From Opisthocomus hoazin (Eukaryota; Chordata; Aves; Opisthocomiformes; Opisthocomidae): a stretch of 64,000 bases of DNA. Position numbers and translations under genes: made by a program. Below, one piece after another: positions 12,736 to 27,600 of the stretch (its first letter is position 1; the number at the start of each line of letters is the position of its first letter). The stretch lies in assembly GCF_030867145.1 (NCBI RefSeq), contig NC_134429.1:19577115-19641114 (forward strand). The letters run 5' to 3'. Below the pieces are notes generated by a model, which had not been told where the DNA came from, made no database searches, and saw only the letters and a program-made list of their open reading frames with translations.

Positions 12736-15465
12736 CACAGCTGTTTTCTGGTTCAGCTGTGGTCTGAAGAGAAGTTAGCCACACCTTACACAGTTAAATA
12801 TGCAAAACTTGAGGGCTGGTTAAAACTCACTAGCCTGCTTGTGAATTGCTGGTTTGCAGATTAAAGGCCTTGAAAAGGGACTTTGTACGGTCAGATAAAT
12901 TTGTAATGTATTAACACAATTTGGGTTGTGTTTTGATATAAAGCAGCTAGTACAATTACAATCAATGCAGCTTTCTGAAGAAAAAGCAAAGACTAAAGTC
13001 ATCATATGACTTTCTTTCCTTTAGTCAGTGATTGTAACTCTCTACGTGGCTGATCAGTAACCCAAATAAGATTGTTATCAAGCACGAATAGTTGTACAAG
13101 CAAAACTGCAGAAGCCTCAAAGCCAGTAACGCAATTGCAGTACATGATAAATTTAAAGACAACTCCTAATCTAGATCTAATCTAGAAAGTAGTTAGGTAA
13201 GTTTAGATTTCATGAACTACGCACTCTGAAAATTAAAATTCGGCAATTTAGTCAATAATATATTTACTATTATAAAAAGCATAAATAAAAAGTGCTGAAT
13301 ATAGTTTTATCTTTAAAAAAATACTAGATAAGGCTCATTAATCATTTCGACTCACCTCTGCAAAATGATTTCCACTTCCTAGCATGCCTAGTATTCTTCT
13401 TGTTTCTCACTTAAGAATACATTTATATAGCAACTCTACCCTGTTCCTTTTCTCAATTATTGCATGTTTAAATAAAATAGTTTCAAAGCAAAAGTCTGAC
13501 ACTTCCATAGTTCAAAAAGTAAACAGTTATTAAATAACTGAATACTCCACCTAGCAATCCCGTAAGCAGCTTGAAAACAGTGATAAAACAATTACTGCAG
13601 ATTCAGGTGAAAGATAAATTCCAAAAGCTATCTAGATATCCTCCAAGATACTGCAAAATTCGTCTCTTTAGACCAAATCAAATCAATATTCTATTTTACA
13701 AAATCTACAAATGGAGTATTAATTTATATTAACACATTTTCATTGTCATTTGTATCATTAACCAAGAGTTTGTGTCTCTTATGGAAAAGTGCTCTCACCT
13801 GGATTTAATGAAATTAGAGAGGCTGGGGCAGCATCCAAAATGAAAGATATATTATTTAAACCATCAAAGAACAGCAGGTCAGGCAGAGTTCGGAAATTAA
13901 CACACTTCCCATTACCACTTTGGACCACATAAACAACATCAGACAATCGTAAGAAGTCCAACAGAGCTTCTCACTCCACTTTCAAGGAAATCTCACCTTA
14001 ATCAGTAAATTAATTCCTCCACAATATTATGCCATAGGCTTAAATTTAACAGACAATGTTAATTCTTTTAATGACCAATGCAGCAAGACTTTGAAAATGC
14101 TAAACTTTGGACAGTATGACCATGAGACTGCACCACACAGAACATAAATGTAAACATTATACTTGGGTTTGATATTTTTCAGTTAAAGTACAGTACAAAC
14201 CCTTTTTTCCCAACTAGTTTTTGTGTTGGTTTTTTTAATATCGTAAAAGCACACACAATAAAATATGTACATATAGAAGTTAGAAACATTTGAAAGCATC
14301 TTAAAAAAGGAAATACGAGACTTAGAATATCTTGAGTGTGCTGAAGGCACCATTGCTACTCTACTGGGAATGTGTCCTCTCATTTACCAGCCCAGCGATG
14401 CAGTATCCCTTTCTGCATTCCTCAGCACTAAGAGCTGGAAGGTATCTATGGAAGCTGGGGGCATTCAGGGTCTAGTATAGGATATTCTGTTCTTCAAGAC
14501 AGTAGTGGAACTAGACAGTATAGTAGTAATGAAGTCCAGGTTGCTCTTGAACACTTGGGGAATTTTGGTTTTTTACTTTATAGCCTCTAACGCTACCATT
14601 TACTCCAGAGAATGAAACAAAAATAAAAAGAAAAAACAACGCACTGATGATTCCCACCAACGGGAACTGCAGAGCTATAAACTAGCTCAGCTACAAAAAT
14701 GGAGATCACTGTAACAACCAACTAAGTCCACGCTAATGCTCGTCCATGCTATTTGTGGTTATTTACACAGCGATGACAGCCAATGGTTAAACACTGTTCA
14801 AATGGGCATAAGATATATATATGTATATATAAAAAAACAGACTTTTTTTACTAGTTCCATCTATTAATAAAAATCATTCTTCATGGGTGTTTCTTCAGTG
14901 TGTCACATTCGCAAGTAAGAAGAAAGTTATTTTAAGCACTGTCTTGACAGGGAGCTGTTCTGGGCAAAATGTATTTAACCTAACAGAGAAGCTTTTTTTT
15001 TTTTAAAGAAAATTTCTTAGAGCCTTCATATGCATAGCAGTCTAAAATGGAATTACAAATATGCCAAATTAAACAGAACATTTTAATGCCACTTTTCTAC
15101 TGCTGCTTTTCTATTATGTATCGACATTCAGCCTACCATGTTATTGGTAAGTTACAGGTTACAATCAAATCTACAACTGCAGTTGCCAATACCAACCAGA
15201 AATAATCCATTTTCAGATTGCTCATTTGAAGGAAATACACACTGGATTACAACAATCAGAGCCTAATTTCTTCCTTTCCCACTCTTAGTGGACAACAAGC
15301 AGCACAATAATTTCCAGCCCTCAGCAGATCAGACAGACATAAACTAGAATCACTATGTATGTCTGAGATGGTGACCACGCTCGTTAGCCAAAAACTTCAC
15401 AATCCAAGCACGTAGAAGGGATACTGCCACTTTCCATTCCCATGAGTCTTGTTAGATGTAGACAC

Positions 15466-15613
15466 TCAAAATTCTTCTTCTTCGACAGCAAAGTTATTTT
15501 GCTTCTTCCGAACATTCCAGTGTAAACACTCAGCCAAGCTTTCAAACCAGTCGCTCACAGGATCTCGGAAACAGATCGAAGGAAGGGGATAGCAAGAGGT
15601 AGTGATGCTAATA
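15466..15613 (-). CDS. NADK: NADK terminal coding exon
   Basis: The acceptor is TTGCAG. The leading T completes Ser393 with AG from exon 10. It encodes [20 protein letters not shown], then [18 protein letters not shown] and the acidic tail ending EEEEF, followed by TGA at 15466-15468. Confidence 0.96.
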
Positions 15614-18600
15614 CTGCAACAACACAGGAATACCCCAGTCAGTCAAGGGCAATGAACAGCAATTTAAAAAAACAAATTTAAAAAATCCCCTTCTAGTCAC
15701 TAGCTAACAGAGTGCTGCGTTCAGCCCATTTGGTAAAACAGCGAGCCTCCACAATCAAGCAATAACCAAGCCTGCAGGCTCATCTAAACAGAGCGAACAC
15801 AGGGCTTCTAATTGTTAAAAGAGTCACTGTGGGCAGCATTCTTAGACACAGTGAGAATATTGAACCCACTCCATGACGTCCTGGCAGTCTTTTGCTGGTC
15901 TTCACATCAACAACACAGGGACAAAGGAAAACTTAAGTCACCACCTTGGCCTTTAAGTTCCAAGTTTTAACTATAAGCAACAGCACTAAGAAGTGCAGCA
16001 TCTAACAAAGAGCCAAATCTCTCGTCTGCATCCTTCCTAGTCTGCTGATCTATTCTACGGATCTTTTAACCTCAAAGGCAATACAAACAGTTCAAGATGG
16101 AGTGTCATGTCAGCTATACGTTTTCCTTCCTACCAACTTGTACAGACCAAGATAAAAATAAGTCACACAACAGCAAGTCTACCCATTCCGTATCACACAG
16201 CGGCCTTAAATCACCTCCCATTAGGACAAGCCACCACATTTTGCACATAAAAACTGAGGAAATGTCACACATTGCATTCTGCTCGCTCAAGGCAACATCA
16301 TCACAAGTGACCACAACCATTCACCAAGTCACCACAGTTTAAATCATACGGCATTATTCAGATCCACTGCTTAACATGCATCTCTTGTTGGTTTACATCT
16401 GTAAATCTTAGGCATTTGAGAATTTTCTAAGGACGTGTCCATCTCCCTTGCCAAGCATGCAATGTTTACATGCTTTTGTCTTAGCTTTTCACTTGCTTTC
16501 ACAGGAAGATCTAAAAAACTCAAGTTAGAAATTAAATACTTCTAGCACAGTCTGTGCTGTAAGAGGTGTCAGGGTTCATAAAAGCTGGTTTCTTCACTTC
16601 CAGAAACCCTTCTGACAAGATGTTAGAGAATGAGAAGTGCATGGATTGGTATTTTCTATACTTATAGAGAGATGTTACGATCAAAAAAAGGCTTGACCTG
16701 TCTCCATGGCATATTTCCTGCCTCTTCCTTCCATCAAATGAAACCCATGCTGTATTCCTGGCATCCGGGGAGAGCATAATCTGAAAAAGAGAAGAGAACT
16801 TCAGGTCCAAACACTACTTTTCAAGATCAAGGAACAAACACCTCCTCCATCTTCCCTCCGAGTATACAACTGACTCTTTGCAAACTTATAGTTGCACTGA
16901 AATTCATAATGTGTCCATAATAACCATGCAGTAACGCACCACACAAGTTCCAAACCTTCACGTTTGGTACATATACATACATTTTTCTACATGCAATAAA
17001 CCCCCTTCTTTATAAGTGCAAGGTCATAAACCAGAAAGACCTTTCAGTTACAGCCAGTGCATGCTTTTATTCAGCTACATGAGGTGACTTAGCATCTCTT
17101 TCAAGAAAAATAATAATGGTAATCCAGAAAAATAGATTTTAATACATAATGAAGCTAAAGCTGTCAATTTTAGGAGCTGATGCTCATATTTAACATACAT
17201 TCCTATTAAGAGAAAATAATTGACTACCATTGGCCAGTAACACCCACTGACATGAAAGTAACTGTGGACTAAGAGCAACGCCATGAAGAAACATTCAATT
17301 TATGTTCTAAAACAGGAAGAAAAACCCCAGTACACTCTTAATGCTAATCTTCTAACATCCCTCGGAGAGTCTTTCTAAACATACTAGCTCCCTTCCCACT
17401 TAAGCAGACTAGAGGTTTGTAACAGACAAAAGAAGCAGAAAAGGGTTGTTCTTTATACATGGGTATTTGTTAAAAATACACATTAACTAAGTCAATTTTC
17501 TATTCAGGTATTACGCATCTTTTTTTCTGCAAGGGAGCATTAACAAGAAATAATTAGTGAATTGCAGATAACTACCAATATACTCAACATCTGCAATATT
17601 TGTTGGTTTAGCCATGAAAGCAGAATTTTTCATTCCCTTAAAACACATGCACTTTAGCCAAAATAATGTAAAATCTTATTAGTAGAATGCAGATGTCTGT
17701 CTTCCCATTTTGCAAAACATCACATAACTGCAATCCAGTAGGAAGCAATGTAAATATTCCACTAATGAGTATGTACTTTTAAACAAAGATGCATTCTTCA
17801 ACCAGACTTGATCTGGTCCTCCTACAAATGAAAGCATTTCCTAACTTCTTCTTTGGTCAGATTCACATGGTTATTACACAAGTGTTTAACTTAGAAAGAG
17901 AAATAATATAAGAGAAGCTAACCTTGAGTTCCACTCCAGCAGGAACAACAATAGGTCTGAAAGACAACGAGTGAGGGCAGATTGGGGTGATCATTATTGC
18001 AGGAACATTTGGATGAATCATAGAAGCTCCTGCTGCAGCTGCATAGGCAGTGCTACCAGTCGGCGTGGAGACAATGACTCCTGTGAAAGGAGCAAAAATT
18101 TCACTTACATTAGCATTACAATCCATGTGTTCTTTTGGAAGACGACTAAGAAATAGCACTGTTAGGAAAATAAAGTAGAGAATGTATCAACTTGTATTTC
18201 ACAGGAGAATTGCAGTCTAGTACACAAAACGTCAGAAACTCCCTTCTAATCCTGCCAGAGCATGCTTGTTCTACGGCCTCATGTAAGTTGCATAAACTTC
18301 TAGATCTCAGGTTACGCAGCTTTGTAACAGCGACGTTCTCTTTTTCAAGGGTAATAGCTTTAAAGATGAACTTCTGTACTTCTTGAGTTGCGATCTTAGG
18401 CCTTCATCAGATTCCAGATACCCAAGCAAATTTTTTCTGAGGTATTTCTTGCCATTAGCCCTAACATATCAGATTCAAAGAAACTGCCACTTGCCTTCAC
18501 AAGCCCACCAACAAAGCTTACAACACGTTAATCCTTCATTGTGGAATACATTCATTACCAGTGAATAAACGTACCTATTGTTTGCACACTGATGTTTTCT

Positions 18601-21600
18601 GTCACCAGTGAACTGAAGCTTGAGATTTTATTTCCATGTGAGAAAATCCTCCAATAAAATAGCAACAGCCTACACATGAACTGATAAGCAATTTAACTCA
18701 AGAAGCAGACTCACCATCTCCTTGCACTGTTGTTATCAGGTGCCCATCTAGAAACACATCTACATTGGAAAGGTAAGAAGAAGGACCACGATCCACTACA
18801 ACTTCATTTAGGACCTGCCATGACATCAAACATTACACCAGTCTGCTATTGCTGACTTGGCTATGCAATAAATGACAAGCCAAAACATGCTTTCCAGATC
18901 TTTAAAAAATTCACACTGATACAGTACCTGCCAAGTTAGACTCTCTTTACACTTCTGTCTTATCAAGTGCCAGGTGAAGTTTTTAGATGTTAAGAATTAT
19001 TTCCAGGAACTGGTTACTAACAATGTGCAGGGCTTTTCTTTTCACTTACAAAAATTTTTGGGATATCCCATTTTAGAACTACTCCTTTGTTTTCAAAATA
19101 GAAGGAAAAATATTGCTACAGAAAAGTACAATATTAGCACTTCTGACTGCAGAAAGTAATAAGGTACACCCCTTCCTCACTATTTAGCACACATTGTGAA
19201 TGACAGCAATATGGATCAGTCCCACACTACTGGGTTAATGAAAGGGGAAAGTTATAATAAAGCAATTACAAAGCAATTTACAAAGAGCATATTAATTCTT
19301 TTGCTTATTTTGCCCTCTGACCTGATATTGCATAATCTGCTTGCCCACTTCTTTCTCTATATTTGTAGACACCACTCCATTTTCTTCTATACCATTTTGT
19401 ACTGTTATTTTCTCTCTGTGCTCTTTTACTACTTTCACTTTCAGCCTGCTTCGTAGAACAAGTGCTGCATTGCCTAGAAGCAAAACACAGGAGAAAGCAC
19501 ACCAAAACGATATGCTAGTATAGCAAACAAAACCCGGTAATGACTAGCAAACTGTATGAAATGTCATCCATCGCCCATGCTGTCAACGTTCCCAACTTCA
19601 TTCACAAGATAGTTGTCTACACTTGGTTAAAGCTCAAAACCAATTTTTAGTAGCAATGAGAAAATTAAAGTAATATTTGAACCCAGTCCCCTCCTCCCTT
19701 TCCTCATCATGTAAAAAGAAAATTTAAGTTTTATATGGACATTATCAAGACTGAAAAACACTGTTAGGCTCACGTGATCTTCACTAAGTCAAAAGCTAAG
19801 CTTAAGAGAATTAGGGCATTAGAAACATCTATTAAAAGGCAACATTCTAGCAATGCGAGAATTTTATACATCTTTCCAGGAAGTTACTTTGGATGCAACT
19901 TGAATAACCTCATGTTGAAGACGCAAAGTATTTCTTTCCTCAAATACTTTATTTGCCTGACTTCTCAGTATTTAAGCACTGCACTGATTAGAGAAACAGA
20001 CTACCACAGACTTCAGAGCTCCCCTCTATTTGTATGTTCAGCTGTCATTTAACTTCAGTTCTACATCATCCTTTACTTGTTTACTACACACAGGACAAAG
20101 TTATTTCTCAGCCATTTGCCTTCACAGAGCAGCATGGAAAGTAGCACTGAATGGGTCAACGCAATGCAATACTTGTGTTAGTTTAGTACACATATCTCGT
20201 GACTCAGTCTTACGGGACAACTTAAATGAGTTAGTTAAGAAATTTTATTAGTCTTGGAAAAAGCTACAGAAAATGTAACAAACAGAAACACCACACCTTG
20301 TCCCCTTAAATTTACCTTCTATAACCTGAGTGACTTGGGACTGAAAATTCTCAAAATTAAATGGAGTAAGAAATCCAAGGGATCCCAGATGAAAAGCCAT
20401 AACTGGAGGTACACTACCCTATCAATAAAGAAAAGAATTTAAAAGCTACTGAATAAAAGCAATTCATACTTCAACTAATTGCCTGTAAATATTTTGACTA
20501 TTGATGTAACTTCAACTGTGCATAATTAAAACAACACATTACATACATTATTTTCAGAAGGTACAGGGTAAAACAGGCTTGATAAAAAAAGGAATGAACA
20601 GCAAAGGACAAATGCTGAACTCAGTAACAAAGAAAAAAAAAACCAACCTTCAACTACTTCAAAAGAAAGAGAGGTCTTTAAGTCTCTTTCCCATAAAGAC
20701 CAACCTGGAAAAGTGAAGAAGCGTAAAGTAAGGTCCCATCTCCTCCCAGGCATATGATAAAGTCTATCTGATTGGAGATATCATCATAATCTAGAAGCAA
20801 CATTGAAATACAAGTTTTGAATTAAGTTTTACCAACAGTCCTAATGTCCTAACATAAATTAAGTGCAACACGCCAACATTCACTTACAAATATGAAAAAA
20901 CACAACTAAGATGCAACAACAGCTGCTCACAATAGACACGTTAGTGCAACAAACTTGACCCGATGACTGAGGAAATACCAAGACAAACAAGCAATACACT
21001 TCAACTTTACTTTCAAGAAGTCACTACCATACCTTCTCTGAAGGTGCAAAATTTCTTCTTCACTGGTCCAAAATTATCATCGTTAGCTATAGCAGGGTCT
21101 TCCAATACTTTTTTTTCTACATACACTATCATATTGTTCTCCTTAAGAGAGGCAAGACAAGCTTGTTAGTAACAATGTTAAAATGAAAAAATATTTGACT
21201 CTCCCCATAACCTGCATTAGTTTAAAACTTCTGAACAGTATTTTACACAAGCAGTCTGCATCTGTTGGTTGTGGGGTTTCTTGTTAACGTGTGGGCAGCA
21301 CACACAGACCATCTAATAAATTAAATAAAACGTTGAAATACAGATTACACAATGCGGTAACATTGCTATGTTTGCTCAAGGCTTAAAGGATTAAGCTTTT
21401 TATATCCCATTCCCTGTAATTTAAAACTGCAAACAGAATGAAGGAAAGTTTTTACATTTTTTTTTTTAAGCTCTGTACTTCAAGTACTTAAGTACTGATC
21501 TTCAGCTCCGAAACAAGTTTTACTACTACCAGTGGCAATGGGTGTAACAATTTGTTTGCACTACACAATTCTGCACATTCCACAGTCAACAGAATCAGTA

Positions 21601-24600
21601 ACTGAAAAGTGATGTAAAATTTTTAATTATGGTAAAAAATGGAATTTACATTTCACTACCTCAGTAAGATACACACAAAGCTCTTTAAAAGGCTGCAGCA
21701 GACTGGCATCACGTATCTTTTTAATAACAAGGACGCTCTTGGGAGGTTTGTTCCATGTCAACCGCTGGCTTGCTGGATCCTGAATGTGCCTACCGAACAG
21801 GAAGACAGACAATGTTACTACATTTTGCTTTGACAACATTCTGGTCTATTAAGAATATATCCTTAGGTACAACTGCACGCAGTCCTAGGACAACAGCAAG
21901 AAGGATGCAATAGATCGTACTATAAAAAGATGCTTCTGCCCCCATGAAACCAATCAGTGCTCCACTGCATTAAGATGGTAACACAGCATTAAGGTGTCCA
22001 TTCTGGTAACTGCCACCACGCTAAGAACACGTGCAAACAGGGACTTTAACAGAAGCACTACAAAAGCTCTTGGATCAAGTGCTTGAACTGACATCTTCCC
22101 TGATGCTTCCAGCCATCAGGCTTGCCTCTATCTCGTTTTAGTGCTCTCTTCTCTTAAGCCGACTCAAAATAAGTAGAGACATCTGACTAGAGAATCAGAA
22201 AAAGCTACAGCATTATTGTTCTTCCAATCCAATACTGCAAGTCAACAGCTTAAATCAACATAAATTTAAAAAATAGTGCAATAGTTCCAATCCAAATACT
22301 CTTTCTTTTTCAGCAATGTTTCCTTCAGCATTTTTTCACTGATATCAGTATACAGTCACAGTTTTTTCAATACAGTTTCAAGCCTGTAGATGCAGACACA
22401 AATTCTACAGTTTTTTCTGTTCATACTAAACAACACTATCACAAGAGAAGAGCAAATAATTAAGATTCACAGTCATCTGTACTAAATCCTTAAGACAAGC
22501 TTTAACAACTATAAAAAAAGCTATTGTATCTAAACTCTATTCTGAGAGGTCTGCACTTGCAACTCTTACACCTCCTACCTTAAAGCCTCAAAAATAAAGA
22601 GCTTAAACAGGAACAGATGTCTGTACGTTTCTGTTCCAGGCAAACATTACAGATACGTAAGCATATATACCTTTTCAGCAAAATTTCTTTAAAACTCTCA
22701 TCTACATATTAATTTTATTTTTGTGTTGATCCCAAAACAAGTTAATCTGCTTAAAGTAGCACAACTACCACTTTAAATTAAAACAAAAAAGAAAAACCAA
22801 CCAAAACCCACAAAACTTTAAAAAGTATTTTAAAACTACTGCCTGCTTGTTGTCAGGACAGCATTCTAAGACTTGAGAACCTCAAGAACTAAATGTATGT
22901 ACACAATTAATTTTGCGGCCTTCAAGAGGGTCCAGTAACATCCAGTAACAGAACTCTCATGTTGCTCTATAACACATTTAGCTGATTTAGGAACACCCAG
23001 CTGTATTTTTCTTCTTCTTTTATATCCACTTGTAAGCTACATAATTTCACAGATGTATCTCACATATAACAAGCATCCCATCCTTTTCCATATGGTGCAG
23101 ATATAATCCATAAAGCAAAGCAGATTAGTCTAAATGCTGAACAAGCCAAATTTACAGATTTGGATTTTGCATTTCCAGAGTTAAATTAAAACAGATGATC
23201 ATGGTGGAGGTGCAATAACCTGTTCGTTTTACTTTCCAAAATGCTTGTATTTGACATACAAATACAGCAGAAACTAGAGATTAATGAAGTAGTCTAATGC
23301 CAATAATGTTTACTAACAAACAGTGCCATCACTCACTCTCTAAAAATATGATTACACTACATAGAACGCCACAAATAAGCAGTTACACTCAGTATCACAT
23401 ACAGGCTTTCACCGTTACGTTATGCATTTTACAGCCAAAGAATCATCGAATAGCGGAGGCTGGAAGGCACAGTCCAGCCCAGTCCCCTGGCTCAGTCTAA
23501 GGGCATTCTGAAGACACCATACTCAGTCTCAAATATCGCCATGAATCTGAGATGACTACGAATTTGGAAGGCTTCCTCTGACTTGACTAACTAGCCAATA
23601 GCTAAAATGAAAATAAAATAAAATTTTAAAAAATGAAAATAAAATTAAAATAATAATAATATAAACAAAAAAGGAAGAGTTGCATTAATGTGTTTATTGC
23701 TGCAGAACAGTTGCAAAGGAACTGAAGCTGAAGTTTTATATGCTATTTCCAATACAAATGGTGACTAAGGAAGCATTTTCTATACTACAGTTCATTTCAA
23801 ACAATTAAATGCCTCAATACCATTAAAAGGTAAAAAATGCATGTAGAGCAGCCACCTCCAAAACCATTTCAAGATGATTATGCTATCAGCTAAAACTGGC
23901 AAAGAACTAAAGATTGCAGCACTGCTTTTCAAGAAAGAAACCTAGAACAAATACAGCCTTCATGCAAACAAAAGACAGTCTGCCTCTTTCAACTGTACTC
24001 ACCCATTCCACGGAGTTCTACTAAATGAAAGATTATTCCTAACATGCTTCAAGATCTTCATGTTTCTTTCCAGGAGTCAGGCAAATGCAACAGCACCAAA
24101 AAAAAAGGCTGAGGCTTTTATCACTTACTAATAAAAGTGCTACCTCAAAAGAAAGTATTTTTCTCTGAATTATTTTTTCCCCACTCAAGCATTACTTTCA
24201 TTCAGCCCCAGTAAAAAGTTGTGAGGCTTTACAGAAAAATCCTGAATAAAATGTTTATTTCAGATCTTCAGAGGCACAATTTAATAAGAAAAATCCCATT
24301 TCAAGAAAGAGTTTAAAACCAGGTATTTGGCCTCCCCTCTCCCCAATAACGCAGGCACCCGATTCTTTTTTCGCTGAGTAGCTGTTCAGTTCCTCTGCTC
24401 ATCTTACACAACAGCCTTCGGAAAGCAGGTTTTTCAATACAACCAATACTAGCACTTGAAGAGGCACCAAGACCTTCACTAACCTATGCCTGTACATAAA
24501 TACTAAAAATTGCTGTTTAAAAATTCTCTCCAGTGAAGAGAGTTTAACAACATTACTGACTGTAGAGAAGAAAAACCCAAACAAAAAGCTTTTGCTTGTT

Positions 24601-27600
24601 TTTAGAAGCCACAACAAAAACCTTAGGTGTAGCAAGAATAGTAATTTACAATCTGGTCTTCAGGCAGTGCTTTCCTTCAGCCACCCGAGAGCACCCTCTA
24701 CTCCCCCGCCATTCCGAACACGGCACCCGCAGCCTTCTTTCTCCCCGGCAAGCAGCGGGCGTTGGGTATCGCCCGCAGCTCTGCGCTCCACCGGTCTCGA
24801 CGCGATCGTTATATTGCACAGCACCGGCCCAGCCCCTGGGGAGGAGCGTGCTCACCACAGCCAGGTGGGTGAACGTACAGCGCACGCTGGGTGTTCAGCT
24901 GAGCTGCAGCACTCCAAGCCACCAACTTCGAACAGACGGAAGGAACGAGGAAGCTACGAGCTGCTGCACAGCGCAAGATTTCCCCCGTACCTTCACAGGA
25001 AAAGTCAGGGCACCACCAACCAGTTTTTAGGGTGACTACTACTATTCAGGCAAAGATTTAGGCAAATAAATACTTAAATATCTTACGTTTAACTGAAAGA
25101 ACAATGAAATAACTTTGTAAAGGGACAAAAGTAGGGACCACTAACGTGGTTAATCTGCAGGACCCTGACATTCCTCGTTTGAGCAAGTCAAGACACCACT
25201 TATTAACATGGTATAAAAAGCAACACTTTTACACCACCCAACCTACAAAATTGAAATGTTTACATGTCAGCTAAGCAGAAACTAACCCTGATTTTCTGAT
25301 TAAGTTTACCAGCAGAGCTTAAAAGCAAACTTGCCTTAATGATATCCTACACTGCAAGTGCCATATATCAAACACAGAAATCCAAACTAGCTCCAACGCG
25401 CAATACCAAGAGAGGGGAGAGGGAGATGACTTTCCTCGGATTCCACAGCACACAGAGCAATTTCTCCTCCTTTCCTTGTGTTGTCCACAATTTTTGTTTC
25501 CTCTGTCATTCAGAAACACTGCTCTTCATATATTTCAACTTGATGGAACAAACAAAACGCTACCAATAGCTTCTCCATACCATAATTAGCTGGCTACAAG
25601 GGTGTTTAATACACATGGTGAGTTTACTGTCAGTTATGTTGGAAAGTGGTTGTTACAGTTGCCATTGTTGACAAACTACTACGGATTGCAGATTATGCAA
25701 AACATGTCTAAAGAAAGCTTCAGTAGTTAATACTATTCACATGCCCTGCTGTATTTTTATGTGAAATGGTTCATTTTTTTTTTTCCCCAAAATAAATATA
25801 CTAAGAATTCCCATTTGTTTAGGTAGTAGATAGTGGGCCTAAGAACACCACATGAACTAGTAATGTAAAACCAGTAAAATTCACTTCCTTTTAGGTCTGT
25901 TACCCTGCAGGAAGCATTCCAACCAGCAAAACCACTATAAATCCATACGGAGAAACACTGATTATGTCCTATCACCCCGTGGGAGAAGAAAAAGCCCCAA
26001 TGTCATTCAAACCCATATTATACTTTTCAACATGCAGATCAAGCTAATGCATATCTCATGGGGTTTTACTTCAGAACACAGTTCCGCAGCGCTATCCGTT
26101 CTCCTCTCAGACTGGCTTTTCAAATGGTCAGCGTGCGATAAAAATGGCAGGTCAATTCTGGCAATGCAGACCCCAAGCTGAGAATAGAGCAACATGAAAA
26201 TCTCTAAACATCACGCAAAATACAAACAATGCTGATCAGGGGGTGAACAGAGGAGAAGCAAACTTTTTTCTTTTACACAGAATAAGCATAATATCATTCA
26301 TTTGACAAGTACTCACATAATCGTTTTAGGATTCTGCAGCATACAGGCCTTTGGTCCAAATGTGGTCACTGGGCATGGTCCATGCAAGGAGCGTGTTCTC
26401 CTAAACACATATATATATAAAAATGATCAATAAGTAAAAGAAATGTGATGACAAACTGGGTATAATTAGCTCCCCAACCATCAAAGACACTTTGAAAAAG
26501 TCGTACTAGGCAATACAAGGCAAAGAACATTTCTTAAACCTGCATTTGTGATGGACCAGTTGATGTAATTTCACACGTACTAGCTATCACATTACAAATC
26601 TAAAACTTAACTCCTCTACCTACTCCTCGAAAGCGATTTTTATCGAAGCCTCACTCACAGCTTAGGCCCTCCACATAGTAAGTAATCACTTCCTAAATAT
26701 TAGTACCAGGCACATATTCTTCCTGTATTCTTTTACTCTTCACTTTGCACAAAGGCAGCATCACAGCCTCAAAAAAAGATACGGTGAAGTTTTCTCAAGT
26801 TGGTTCTATGAATTCATGTCAAGCCTGCAAAGATTCTATTTAGTCTCAACTCCTCTGGACACTACAATGCAGAATAGTATATGTGTCTCTCAGACCAAAA
26901 AAATGTGTAGATAAAACCAAAATTATAAAAACATAATCCATTTTCAAGGTCTCGCTGCTGTGAAAAGGAAAAATCCTATGTTTAAGAAACAAATCAGATA
27001 ATTCCCATTTCAGAATTAGCTACATAATTCTTACATACTAAAAAAACCTTTATTTTTATTTAAGCTACAGTAAGAAGGAATTTAAATAACTAAAGGGCAC
27101 ATTTTTCAACTCCTCAATTTATTGTAATCCTAAATAATAGTCAGCATGACAGCATACACAAGTATTCAACACTTCAAGTACACAACCATGTACTTAAGTA
27201 GTAGTTGCCTGAACATTTCAAATTTTGTAGGAAGTTACGCAGTAACAAGAAGAAATCAGATGAGACTTATGACAACATTCACAATAAACTCAAAATATCT
27301 CTGTAATAACACTAGCTGAGCGAAACTGTAGTATTCAGTTTTTGTTATATAATTCAGTAGTCGCACTACAAGTGTGCCTAACCAATTAATTAAAACACAA
27401 AACATAAACCACGGCTTTTGATTATATAGCGCAAGCACTTCCTCTTCCGTAATATTTTGGCATGCATTAATTTCTGTTGACAATTAGCAAGCATAAAAAC
27501 AACACTACACATAAAACCAAAAAAATAAGCCCAAAACTGTCGTTTTCAGGTCATATTCTCAGAAAAAAACCCTACAATGACTGATAGTTGTGTATCACTA

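Larger units (their letters stand above)
12165..15465 (-). other. NADK: NADK 3' UTR (inferred extent)
   Basis: This is AT-rich sequence after the NADK stop with no exon-like blocks. It runs to clustered minus-strand AATAAA hexamers at 12295-12300 and 12184-12189. A further hexamer at about 11968 would extend it. Near its distal end it contains a CR1 fragment in the same orientation as NADK. The length of about 3.3 kb is inferred only from the signals. Confidence 0.5.

Noticed and set aside
12542-12784. Overlapping frames at 12.5-12.8 kb
   Set aside because: They are explained by the CR1 fragment.
17863-17922. Extension of the NADK frame past GVELK
   Set aside because: This is intron sequence after donor GTTAGC. 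The true continuation is IMLSPDARN at 16780.
24592-25035. Two overlapping frames of about 145 codons on the plus strand in a NADK intron
   Set aside because: Two different frames of equal length over the same CpG-rich patch point to low stop density, not coding. It is kept only as a possible promoter patch.
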